NCBI GenBank assembly: GCA_018238545.1
Contig: JABCTC010000004.1
Coordinates: 1 to 64,000 of the forward strand
Source: Candidatus Heimdallarchaeota archaeon
Lineage (GTDB): Archaea > Asgardarchaeota > Heimdallarchaeia > Heimdallarchaeales > Heimdallarchaeaceae
Length of the DNA stretch: 64,000 bases
Direction: 5' to 3'
The translations under genes and the position numbers were made by a program. The notes below the pieces were generated by a model. That model did no database searches and was not told where the DNA came from. It saw only the letters and a program-made list of their open reading frames with translations. Positions 24,786 to 36,500 of the stretch are shown in pieces (positions within the stretch are counted from its first letter, which is position 1; every line of letters starts with the position of its first letter).

Positions 24786-26288
24786 ATGCCAATTACTGTG
24801 CTTATAGCAAATCGAGGAGAAATAGCTATACGAATCATTCGATCTTGCCAAATTTTGAACATGAAAACTGTTGCAGTTTTTATAGACAGTGAATCAACAT
24901 CTCAACATGTTAAAATGGCAGATGAAGCATATTCTCTAGGTGATGGCACAGTACAAGAAACTTATTTAAATATTCAAAAAATCATAAAAATTGCTTTACA
25001 ATCTGGAGCAGATGCTATACATCCGGGTTACGGTTTTCTAAGTGAGAGTTCAGAATTTGCTAAAAACATTGAGAAAAGTGGGTTGATTTTCATTGGTCCT
25101 TCTTCCACAATCATAGAGAATCTAGGAGATAAGATAAAAGCTAAGCAATATGCGAAGGAAGTAGGAATTCCAACTATACCTGGTTCTGAAGGATATGTAG
25201 GTTCTCTTGAGGAAGCAGAAGAGGTAGTTTCTGAAATCGGATATCCTATTATTATAAAATCAGCTTTTGGTGGTGGGGGAAAAGGTATGGAGATTGTTAA
25301 TTCCCATGAAGCACTTGAAATAAGTTTGATGGGTTGTCAGACAATATCAGAACAGTTTTTCGGAAGAAAAGAAGTGTTCATTGAACAGTATATAGCTGCC
25401 CCAAGACATATCGAAATTCAGTTCATAGCTGATAACTATGGTAATACCATTCATTTAGGAGACAGAGAGTGTACAATTCAGAGAATGCATCAAAAAGTCA
25501 TAGAAGAAGCTCCTTCTTTCCTTTCAGTGGAACAAAGAGAAGAACTTGGAGAGAAAGTTTGCAAACTAGCAAAAAACATTTCTTATTCTAATGCAGGTAC
25601 TGCTGAATTTCTTTGGAAGCACGGAGATGTTCTTTTTAATGAAATAAATCCTAGGATTCAAGTTGAGCACCCTGTCACAGAAATGATTACAGGGATAGAT
25701 ATAGTAACTCAGCAATTGAGAATTGCTACAGGTGAAAAATTAGCTTATAAACAAGAAGACATAGAATTCCGAGGTCATGCGATTGAATATCGGATTAATG
25801 CTGAAGATCCTTTACGCTCCTTTTATCCTCAGTCTGGAACTATAACAGATCTTCTAATTCCAGGAGGTAATTTTGTACGCTTTGATACGTATGTAACTCC
25901 ATCATCTAAAGTTTCTGACAGATTTGATTCTTTAATTGGTAAGCTTATTGTTTGGGGAGAGAACAGGAAAGAAACCATAGAGCGATCTCAGCTTGCACTT
26001 AAAGAATTATCCATAACAGGACTTATTACAAACATAGGTCTTCACCGTGCAATTTTAGAGACTGAGGAATTTAATTTAAGAGATCTTACAACAGATTTCC
26101 TTGAGAGAAATAACATCCAACTAATTTTATCTAATTATGAAAAAACCAAACTTGCTGCTGCTTATTCTGTTTATGAAAAGCATAAGAAGAAACTTGACTC
26201 TTTCCAAATGCACATCCAACATAAAAAAACAACAAACAATCGATGGAAACAACAGAGCAAACTCGAACAACAAAATAATTATCGTTAG
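24786..26288 (+). CDS. accC: Acyl-CoA carboxylase, biotin carboxylase subunit
   Basis: A 500-residue biotin carboxylase. It opens ITVLIANRGEIAIRIIRSCQ (biotin carboxylase N-domain), carries HPGYGFLSES, the ATP-grasp glycine loop SAFGGGGKGME, FIEQYIAAPRHIEIQ, the catalytic region FNEINPRIQVEHPVTE, and the C-terminal GHAIEYRINAEDP. It carboxylates biotin on the carrier protein with ATP and bicarbonate. The partner carrier gene follows after 22 bp. The carboxyltransferase lies 11 kb away, beyond the megasynthase, on the other strand. Length fits archaeal and bacterial stand-alone subunits. Role inferred: malonyl-CoA supply to the megasynthase, although propionyl-CoA carboxylation is also possible. 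Confidence 0.95.
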   Translation: MPITVLIANRGEIAIRIIRSCQILNMKTVAVFIDSESTSQHVKMADEAYSLGDGTVQETYLNIQKIIKIALQSGADAIHPGYGFLSESSEFAKNIEKSGLIFIGPSSTIIENLGDKIKAKQYAKEVGIPTIPGSEGYVGSLEEAEEVVSEIGYPIIIKSAFGGGGKGMEIVNSHEALEISLMGCQTISEQFFGRKEVFIEQYIAAPRHIEIQFIADNYGNTIHLGDRECTIQRMHQKVIEEAPSFLSVEQREELGEKVCKLAKNISYSNAGTAEFLWKHGDVLFNEINPRIQVEHPVTEMITGIDIVTQQLRIATGEKLAYKQEDIEFRGHAIEYRINAEDPLRSFYPQSGTITDLLIPGGNFVRFDTYVTPSSKVSDRFDSLIGKLIVWGENRKETIERSQLALKELSITGLITNIGLHRAILETEEFNLRDLTTDFLERNNIQLILSNYEKTKLAAAYSVYEKHKKKLDSFQMHIQHKKTTNNRWKQQSKLEQQNNYR

Positions 26289-26310
26289 TTAATACTTCTG
26301 AGGAATAATT

Positions 26311-26790
26311 ATGAAGAAGAAAGTTATGTATCGAGGGAGAGAATACATTGTAGAAGCTCTAAGTAATGGTAGAATATCCATCGATGGGGAGATTTATTCA
26401 ACGGAGGTTGTGCATGGTGTGAATAATGTTTACAAGGTTATAGTTGATAGACAACCATTTACAGTAGAAGTAAGAGATGGGGAATTTGTTATTGACGGAG
26501 AAGAGGCAAAAATTGAAGTAAAACCCCATATAAACATTGAAGTTGGAGATGAATTTTTAGAACAGGAAAAGAATAAGAAAATTACCGCACCAATTCCTGG
26601 AAAAATCGTTCAAATACTGGTTAAAGAGAATGATTCTGTGCTAATAAACCAAGAATTAATGATTTTAGAAGCAATGAAAATGAGAAATAGGATTTTCTCT
26701 CCAGTAGACGGAGTTGTTTCCAAAATTTATGTAACTGTAGACACAGCTGTTAAACAAGATCAGAATCTTGTTGATATTGAAGTAAAATAA
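26311..26790 (+). CDS. accB: Biotin carboxyl carrier protein
   Basis: A 159-residue carrier. The C-terminal biotinyl domain has ITAPIPGKIVQILVKENDSV and the attachment motif LEAMKMRNRI, with the biotinylated Lys between the two Met. The N-terminal 80 residues are beta-rich (MYRGREYIVEAL, IVDRQPFTVEVRDGEFVI), as in archaeal/methylmalonyl-type carriers. Shine-Dalgarno TGAGGAAT precedes the ATG. It shuttles carboxybiotin between AccC and the carboxyltransferase. It is the likely target of the biotin ligase at 39300. It ends 2 bp from the convergent hydrolase gene. Confidence 0.94.
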   Translation: MKKKVMYRGREYIVEALSNGRISIDGEIYSTEVVHGVNNVYKVIVDRQPFTVEVRDGEFVIDGEEAKIEVKPHINIEVGDEFLEQEKNKKITAPIPGKIVQILVKENDSVLINQELMILEAMKMRNRIFSPVDGVVSKIYVTVDTAVKQDQNLVDIEVK

Positions 26791-26792
26791 TA

Positions 26793-27557
26793 TCACAAAT
26801 AAACTTCAAAAAATTGTGAGAAGTATTTCTTCATAATTTCAAAATCTTTTGTTTTTGAAAACTTGTGATTTGCTCCAGGAACGATTTTCATTTCTTTATC
26901 GATTTTCTCAGGAATTTTACCAAATAATTTTTTTATTTTCTCAACTGGAATTATCTCATCTCTATCACCAGTGATTATTCTAACTGGACATTGGAGATAA
27001 AGAGCTTGTTTCATGGGGTTGTAATGTCTAGATTGAAATAGAAAACTGTTCTTTAAGTTAATTCTTGGAAATCGCATCTGTTTACTAGCTCTCCATAATT
27101 GCACTAACCCATCAAAGATTTTCATTCTTGGAATTTCCTCAGTATCATAAACAGGAGAACGAATTGCTAAGCATCTGATTCTATCATCCCTAGAAGTATG
27201 ACACAAAGCCATCGCTCCCCCAAAACTTTCTCCTAACAATCCTATTCTGGAGGGATCGATTCGTGGGTGGTGAACAAGTTTTGAGAGAACAAGATTGATA
27301 TTTTCTTGAGAATAAATATACTCGAATAACCCCGTACTTTGTCTCACTCCAACATAGTCAAAAGCAAAATAAGCATAGTTTTTAGAAGTAAAATAATTGG
27401 CTAATCGAGTTTCTTCTTCTTCTGGTTCAAACCCTGGCATACCGTTCAAATGTAAAACTAAAGGAGCTGGTTTCTTTGTATCTGGAAGAAACAACATCCC
27501 GTTAATTAGCTCTTTTCTGAATTGTATTTGAATAAACTCTTTTGACATATATTTCAC
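26793..27557 (-). CDS. Alpha/beta hydrolase, candidate product-releasing thioesterase
   Basis: A 254-residue alpha/beta hydrolase with full catalytic triad: nucleophile Ser in LLGESFGGAMAL, Asp in ITGDRDEIIPV, and His in PGANHKFSK. The oxyanion region is HLNGMPGF. The GTG start overlaps the TGA of the megasynthase (GTGA), so the two are translationally coupled; an ATG at 27548 is the alternative. The megasynthase lacks a thioesterase domain, and this is the last gene of its operon. Hydrolytic release of the acyl chain is the natural inference. Sequence alone fits an esterase or peptidase equally well. Confidence 0.82.
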   Translation of the reverse strand: MKYMSKEFIQIQFRKELINGMLFLPDTKKPAPLVLHLNGMPGFEPEEEETRLANYFTSKNYAYFAFDYVGVRQSTGLFEYIYSQENINLVLSKLVHHPRIDPSRIGLLGESFGGAMALCHTSRDDRIRCLAIRSPVYDTEEIPRMKIFDGLVQLWRASKQMRFPRINLKNSFLFQSRHYNPMKQALYLQCPVRIITGDRDEIIPVEKIKKLFGKIPEKIDKEMKIVPGANHKFSKTKDFEIMKKYFSQFFEVYL

Positions 27558-30500
27558 TTTCTTCTTATTTCGCAGAGACTTATTGAGTAATTTCTTGATC
27601 TCTGATTGTCGATTTTGAATAAACCTGAATCTTTTGAGAAGGTAGTATCAACCCTATCAGATAATTTGACCTCATAACAGTTATTTTTTTGATTGTCAGT
27701 TATTTCTATATCATGAAGACTAATGTTTAATCCCTCTCCAAGAGCTTTTGAAACAGCTTCCTTAATTGTCCAATAAACAGTCCCTAATCCTTTTTCATTA
27801 GAGATAGTGCTTCTTTCACGTTCAGTGAAAGCTTCTTTGTAAAAAGATTCATTTCTTTCTTCTATTTTTTCTATATCTACGCCTAGTGGAATTGAACCTA
27901 TCACTGCTATTGCATAATTCTCGGAATGAGAGATAGATAGGAATAAACCTGACTTCTTTTTGTCTTTTAGAATGTAGATATAAGGTTGTCCTTTTGCTGT
28001 CTTTCTTATCTCTATTTTGTCAAAGATCTCGGGATTTTTCTCAATTTGAGAGTATAATTCCTTTGCAGCAATCAACCCTGCTAAATACTCCATTTTTCGT
28101 TTATTGTTTTTTATTTTCTGAAAAGCTGCTTTTTCTTGACTTTTCATATGACGAATTAGTTCTTCCGGAGATTTAGAGAATTTTTCTATTACATTCTTGA
28201 TGGGTACAATTTTCATTTTTGTTCCTTTATTTAAGGAAGACAGCTCCCAGTATTCTTTTATTGTAGCTATTTTTTGGAGAACTTTTTCAGAAATATCTGC
28301 TGGGAATTGTGTATGAATCAACCCTAATTTGTCTAATCGAAGGATAGTTTTTCCATCTTTGTCAATTGCTTCAATGTTAAAATAGCTATGTGTATCGTCT
28401 TTTGAGATAAACTCAGAAACCACATATTCAGGTTTGTTCTTGCTGAAGAACTCTAATTTTTCTATTGTGGAAGGAAGTGAGATACTTTGGTGTATGATAT
28501 AACTATATAATCCAGCAGTTTGAAGAGCGGCCTCGATAATCAAAGGTTCTACATGAGTTTTCTTTTTCTTATCAGAGAATAACTTAAGACCCGGTAAATT
28601 GACTTTGGCTACAGCTTTTTCACTAGATAATTCTACTAGTTTCTCCAATATTTGAAAGCTTGGACCATGGAAGAATACCGAATATATATCGCTCTTTGAT
28701 AAGAGTTCAATTCTGGAATCTGGGATAATATGCTTTGATTTCCTACTTCTATTTTTCTTTGCATTTGTTTCTATTCTAGTAATAAAATGTTCGATTTCTC
28801 TTCTTCTAGAACTATCAGCTTTTGAAACAAACAGAGAGTTGAGTTGAAGTGTTTTGGAAACTAAATCATATTTAACGAATACATCCTTACTATCAATATT
28901 CTGTAGTTTAACCGCAGCTTTGAATTCAATATCTTTGAATACATCAGCTGTTTTTGAAGTTGAAAGATGATACATCTCAGCAAACATTTCTATGCCCATT
29001 ACTCCGGGGAAAAATGGTACATTTTGGATTTGATGATCATTCATATACAAATCTGCAAGTGTAGAGATTGTTTTCTCTCCTTTGAAAACTGAATCTTCGT
29101 ACGAAAGCTTCTGAATCATTGGAAAGGCGCTTAGATCAATTTTACTTGATGTTCGTTTAGATTTTTCAAAGGGTCCTAACCCACAGGAAACAACTACTTC
29201 TGGTTGAGTACCACTAAAGAATAAATCACCAAAAAGAGTTGTGCCTTTGTCTAGTGGAATTGGGAATATACCTTGCGATTCAAGTATATCCATTATTGAA
29301 CCCCGAGTAGCCATTCCTACATCACCCCAAGCTGACCAATCACAAGCTAAGGAAGAAATTCCTTCTTGATTTAACTTCCAACACAATCTGGAAAGATATC
29401 CATTAGCAAATGAATAGTCAATCTGCCCCATATTCCCATATCTACCTGCGATTGAGGTAAAACAGATCATTCTCTTCAATTTCTTCTTATCAATAGCATT
29501 CAGTATGTTCCATATCCCTTCCACTTTTACTGAAACTATGAGTTTTGAGAGACCAAATTTCTTTTTCTTGAATTGTTTAGACTCCTCTAATCCTGCACCA
29601 TGAATGATGTGAGTGATTTTTGCCTGTAGTTGTTTCTCAATCTTCGATATGGCTTCTTCTACAGCTTTTTTGTCTGTTACATCAACTTTGGAATATATAA
29701 CATCTATTCCTTTACTCTCAAGTTGTTTGATATTTCGTAGAACATCTAAATCAAATAGGAATCTATTCCAAGTTCGTTCTATCATTACAGGAGTTACTTT
29801 CTCTTCTTTTTCCTTGAGTTCTTCAATCATCTTCTGACGTTTCTCCTTCAGCTGTTCTTCAGAAAAATCAAGCATATCTATAGTATAGTTAGATATGTCT
29901 TCAATTCCTACAATTGCAACTTTAGGTTTAGATCTTGTACACAATTCTTCTAAACACTTGAAAGTAATACCTCTTCCACCTCCAGTAGCTAAAACAATAT
30001 CCTCGTCTGAAAGTTCTATAGGAGTCATCTGAACGCTGTTTTCATCGACATTTGCAGAAACCAAAGTGTAACGGATATTATTTTTGAAAGATATTTCTAG
30101 ATAATTATCCCAATATTCCATTTCTTGCATAATTTCACTTGTTTTTTCAGAGTAAACATGTTTTATTTTCATGTTAAACTCATGTCCCAAAGATTTGATA
30201 AATCCAGAAACACCTCCTGACAGCGGATAAGAATCCTTGTCAAACCCAAAATAAGTCTCTGAAGATATTGCCATAAGAATCTGCTCAGAATTCAAGTCTA
30301 AGTCCTGGAAAAGCAGGAAAAGTTTCTCGTAAATCTCTTGATCAATATACCCTGATTCAGATTTGGATTTAGGCAGAATGAGAATTATTGTATCATACTT
30401 TTTATTTTCAAGTTCATTTGACTCCTGATCAAGAAGTTTGAATGTTTTATGGTTTAAACCTCGTTTTTCAAAAGCTGAAATTATAGCTTGAGCTGATTTT

Positions 30501-33500
30501 GGAGCTAATTCAACAAGTAGATTGCTGCGAGTAAGCATATTGATTTTTTCAGCTTCCTTTTTATTCAAAGGAATCGGTGCAGTAATCAGTTTTTCAACGT
30601 CTATATCATATTTACTTTTCTTCTTTTCAGCAGATTTTGTTTCTGTTTGTTGTTCAATGTTAATTGTTTCTTTTTTACTGTCACTTGTTTGAGATGCAAG
30701 ATAATTGCAGATATCATTTATAGTTCTGAGCTCTGCAAGGTTGACAGAATCATCTATAGGTAAATCAAGAACATCTCTTAATTCGCCGAAAATTTCAGCT
30801 TGTTTAATAGTGTCAATACCTAGATCTTCCTCGAGATCCATATCACCGTCAATAGTTTCTGGTTCATAACCTGTTATTGACGCAACGATCTCGATAACTT
30901 TAGATTGAAGGTTCTCTGCTTGGACAGCAGCTGGTTTTGTTACTTTTTCAGTAGTTTGCATTGCCTTTGATGTATTTCTTCCAATATACTCTGCAATAGA
31001 ATTAGGAGTGGAGAAGTCTGCTAAGTTTACATTGTCATCAAAACCCAAATTCCAATTTTCTCTTACAATGCCAAATATTTCTGCTTGCTTCACAGTATCC
31101 ACCCCTAGATCTTCTTCAAGATGCATATCAGCTTCAATGAGTTGGGGTTCATAACCTGTTTTTTCAGCTATAACTTGAATTATATCACTCAAAATTTCTG
31201 AAAATTCTGTAGGAGCTTGGTTAAGTTTCACAGTAGCTGCTAATTCTCTTCGTTTCTTCAATTTCTTGCTTGTTTGAAGTTTCAATACTCTACCATCATA
31301 GAAGAAACCTTCTAAATTCCCCCCCAACTCTGCTAACCAAGAATCATAAGAATCAATGTCATATCTATCTTCATAAGTATTAAGTCTGAAAGCTGTAAAA
31401 GCTATTTGCGAACCAAAACCAGCAGCTAATCTAATAGCGTATTTTGCTCTCTTTTTCATTCCCTTTGAGAAATTTAAATCTTTGAAATTAGGATCAATTT
31501 CGTTTAAGTTTGCTATAGGCGGTATTATGCCTTTTTCCATTGATTTGATAGCAACACATTCCTCAATTCCTGCTCCCATAGCATGACCTGTAAAACCTTT
31601 AGTATTTACTATAACTAAATCAGCTACATCAGCACCAAAAATGTGCCTTAAAGATTCAACTTCAGATTCTGCACTACCTCCTCTAGCAGGAGTATAGGTC
31701 TCATGAGAGACGAATATACCTTCAGATGCTAACTCTTTTCTTGTAATATTATGCTGTGATTCTATGTCATTGACAAATGATTCAAATACACTATTGATAT
31801 GTTTGACATCCAATCTTGAACCGTGGAAAGCACTGTTCGCGAAAGTGGTCCCAATGAGATCAACAATAGGTTTAACTCCACGTTTTGTATAAGCTTGTTC
31901 ATTTTCTAACACTAATCCTGCAGCTACAGAACCAATGATTAATCCATGTCGGTTCTTACCGAAGGGTATTGCAGCTTCCTCGACCTTATCTTTTGTAGTA
32001 ACTCCACCGGCAACTAGGAATCCAGCGCCTATCCAAGGTAAAAGGTTATCACTAGAAGCATCATCTGCAGCTATTACGATTACTCGATTACACCGACCAG
32101 TTTTTATCCAATCTTCAGCAATTCCAATAGCTTGTGTTGTTGATGCACATGCAGCATTTATCTGTGTATTTGGTCCTTTTGCTTTAATCAGTTGAGCAAA
32201 CTGTGCATGTCCCATTGAGAGCACTCGATACAGAAATTCTCTACTGAAACTTTTTTCAGAATTAGGCGTTAAATGTTCAGTGATTTCTTTAATTAGATAA
32301 TCGTATCCTGGGAAAGCAGAAGCAAAGATTATTCCTGTCTCGTTTTGTAGACCTTCAGGCAAAGCCCATTCTCCTTCCAATACTTTTCCTGTTGTTGTTG
32401 TAAACTCGGATTTAACTAAAGGTATTCCAGCATCTTTTAGAGCTTCTAAACCAGCACAGATTGCTAATTGAAAAGTTATATCTAAGGCTTTTACAAGTTT
32501 GGGTTGTAATCCAAAATCTTCTACTGGATTAAATTCTCCTAGCTGTCCTGCTAAATTGATTACTTGTGACATATTTTCTATGCTTTCAAAAGTAGCATTG
32601 CCATCAGCTGATTTGATTAATCTAGTTATGTTCTTATTAATCATCTCTTGTTTAACTTCATCAGCTACTGAATCTATGAAATTTTCACCTAAAAGGACAG
32701 CATCTATATTGTCATCAGCAAAGACGTTTTTGCTCTTTCCTGGAATCCCAATTCCAACACCAGTAACACCTATTTTGATTTGGGAAGTGGTTGATTCTTT
32801 TATAGACATATCACGTTTTGTTTCCTTAGAAGAATCTATATCTACATATCTGGAATAAAGATCATATCCTTGTTTTAGATAATCATGTAAAACTTGATCT
32901 TTGCTTAATTGCTCAAATCCTAATGGTTTTTCAATTGTAGAGGATTGATAGGTAGCAACTGGTTTGTCTGTCTTTTCAGTAACATAGGTGGTTTCTGAAA
33001 TGACTTCTTGCGAGACTTTTCTTACACTTTCAATTGTTCTACTTAATTTCTCAATTTCATCTTCTTTTGGAACCAAAGTTGTAAACACTTGAACATCCTT
33101 TCTATTCTTCAATATGTCTTTCACAAATGAGTGGAGAGCTCTCTTTGGACCAACTTCAACAAATATTCTTCCACCTGCTTTGTATATCTCTTTAACTTCA
33201 TCTACCCATTGAACAGATGAACACACCTGGTCTAGAAGTAATTGTTGTACCTTTGTAGGATCTGACGGATATTTACTTCCAGTAACATTACTGAATGCAG
33301 GGATTTGTGGTTTGCTATATGTTAAGCTTGCTAATACTTTTCTCAGCTCTTTCTCAACGCTTTTAACGATTTTAGAGTGAAAAGCTGTTGATACTCTTAG
33401 TTTCTTCGCAGTTATCCCTTCTTCTATTGCAAGCTCAATAGCATCATCAATTCCCTTATCATCCCCTGAGATAACTGTTTGAGAAAGAGAGTTAATATTT

Positions 33501-36500
33501 GCAATAGTAATATAATGATCAGTAACACGTTCAACAATATCCTTCACTTTGTGTCTTGTTGCAAGTATTGCAGCCATCGAACCTTCTGTGTTACTACCCG
33601 CGCTACACATAGCTTTTCCTCTTGCGATTACTGCCTTAAATCCGTCCTTGAATGAAAGAACACCTGCAGCAACTAAAGCTGAATATTCACCCAAGCTGTG
33701 TCCAGCTACAAAATCTGGTTTGATACCCTTTTCTTCTAGATATCGAGTGAGAGCAATTTCCACTATAAATAGAGCTGGTTGAGTAAACTTAGTGCTTGTC
33801 AAACGTTGATTATTAGCTTCCTTTGTTAAATTAGGTGAACCAAAGAGAATTTCTTTAAAGCTGATTGAATAATATTGATTCCACACCTTTTCAGCTGTTT
33901 CTAATGTCTCTGCAATTATGTTAGAGTGTTTGCTTAAAGATTCCATCATACCAATATATTGGCTTCCTTGCCCAGTATACATAAAACAAATTTGCTGTTC
34001 TTTCTCTTTTCTTCCAACTTGAGTTTCAAGAAAAGAGGTTGGAGTCAACACAGCACTCCCTACTGGAGCTTCTGATGAATATGTTATCTTATCCTTATCA
34101 TATTCTTCCATAATTGCATGATAATTTGTACCTCCAAAACCAAATGCCGATACACCAGCTCTTCTCACTTCATTATTGTCCACTTTCCATTCATTTGCCT
34201 CTGTATTAACAAATACTGGTGACAATTCCCAGTTAATCTTTGGATTCAATGTTTCCACGTTAACGGATGGAGGTAGTAATCGATTGTGCAATGAAAGTGA
34301 TGTTTTTATTATAGATGCTATTCCTGCTGCACTTTTAAGATGACCAATTTGACTTTTAACTGACCCAACAGCAAGTTTCTTGCCTCGATTTCTCTCATGA
34401 TATACATCATCTAATATTTGTAGTTCAACAGCATCACCTACAATAGTAGAGGTTCCATGAGTTTCTATATATTGGACATCATTTACATTTAAATTAGCTT
34501 TTTTCAATGCCATAGAGATAGCTTGTTTCGGTCCTTCAGGATTAGGAGCGGTTATACCCTTTCCTTTACCATCAGAAGATGAACCAATGGAAGATATTGT
34601 TGCATAAATTCTATCTCCATCTCTGATTGCATCTTCTAAACGTTTGATAACGATAAATCCAGCTCCTTCACCCATAACAAATCCATCTGCTTTCTCATCA
34701 AAAGGTCTTGATCCAATACCTGATAATGCACCAATTTTACAGAATTTAACGTAAGTAGAAATATCCATTGAACGATCTGCTCCACCAACTAAAGCTACAT
34801 CAAAGTCTTTAGAATTAAGAGAAGCTATTGCAGTATCTAATGCTGCAATGCTTGATGCACATGCAGCATCAGTAGTCATAGATTTTCCAGTTAAATTGAA
34901 AACATTAGCAATTCTTCCAGCGATAACATTCGACAATTCTCCAGGCATGGAATCTTCTGTAACAGCAGGATATTTGTGAGAGTAAGATTCCGTTAGATCC
35001 TGAATAAATTCAGTTTGCTCAGATTTAGACAATTTTTGGAAGATTTCATTGTTCTTAATTACTTCTTCAATTTCAGGGAAGAAGACTCTACGATTTGTAT
35101 ACCTTTGAATTTCTCCTCCCAAAGAATTTCCAATGATGATAGCCATATTAGTTCTAGTTTTACCATCAGTGGGAAGATCTGCATCTTCTAAAGCTTGTCT
35201 TGCTGCATCTAAAGACCATTTCTGAACGTCATCCATCTGTTTTGCCATTTTAGGAGGGATTCGATATTGAATTGAATTGAATTTATAATCCTTGATAAAA
35301 GCACCAATTTTAGAATAGGTTTTGCCTTCAATGCTCTTATCAGAGCTGAAGTATAATTTTGGATCCCATCTGTCTTTAGAAACTTCTGTTATTGAATATT
35401 TTTTATTTATGATATTCTGCCAATATTGTTCAATGTTCAGAGCATCTGGGAAAACACACCCTAATCCTACGATAGCAACTTTATTAGTAGTTGACAATTC
35501 AACCTTGCCAGCAAATTCTACTTCTTCTTCAGCTGGAAGTCGCGATATTAATGGTTCTATTTTTTGTACTTGGTTTTCTAAGAATGACTCTCCATTTTGA
35601 ACTATATCAAAATGCAAATCTTCTATTCGGTAAACATTCCTTTTTCGTCCTATTATTTCGCCTGTCATGAAGACTCCAGATTCTAGTTGAACATCTGTTG
35701 AAATAGGAACAAATTGTGTGGTGTCGCCACCTGGTATATGGTCATTATTCCACATTTCACCTTTTGCTGCTATCCTTAAAGCACCTAGATTGTCCTTCTC
35801 ATACAATTCCTTTCTTTCTCTAATTGGTAAGCCTTGTTTCAATCTTTCTTGTTCATGTTCCAGAGTATCTTGAACAAATTTTGTAGATATAGTTCTTGCA
35901 CGTGTATTTACTGTTGATCCAATTACTTTAGTTTGTGTGGAATTGAGTAACTGTTCTTGATAGAATTGAGTTAGTGCCTGAGTTTCTACAATCTCTTCTG
36001 TAAACATATATCCTGTGCCCATTTGGATACCTGGAGAAATGATTGATAGATGAGAACTAATTATTCCAGAAAGCATCGCTGAGGCTACTTCATCAGCAAT
36101 TCCACCTGCAAAAATGACATTTATTTTATGAGTTATCTTGTTTCGAATAGAATCAAGATATTGAAGAATGCTCTCCCATAAAACAAAGGATGTTTGATTA
36201 CCAATATGACCTCCACACTCATTTCCCTCAAGAATTAGATATTCAACATCATTATCCATTGCATCTTTAAACAAGGCTAATGCTGGTGCATGAAATAACG
36301 TTTTGAAACCAAGTGATTGGATTCTTCTAGCAAGTTGTACTGATCCAGCAGCGATCAAGCAAATAGGCGATTTATATTTTTGAAGTAAAGCAATATGATC
36401 TTCTCTTCTTTCCTTTATCACCTCTAAGCCAATTATACCTCCACCATAAACATCCTTGGTATCAAAAGTAGTCTGAATACCTTGGAACATTGCTTCAGCT

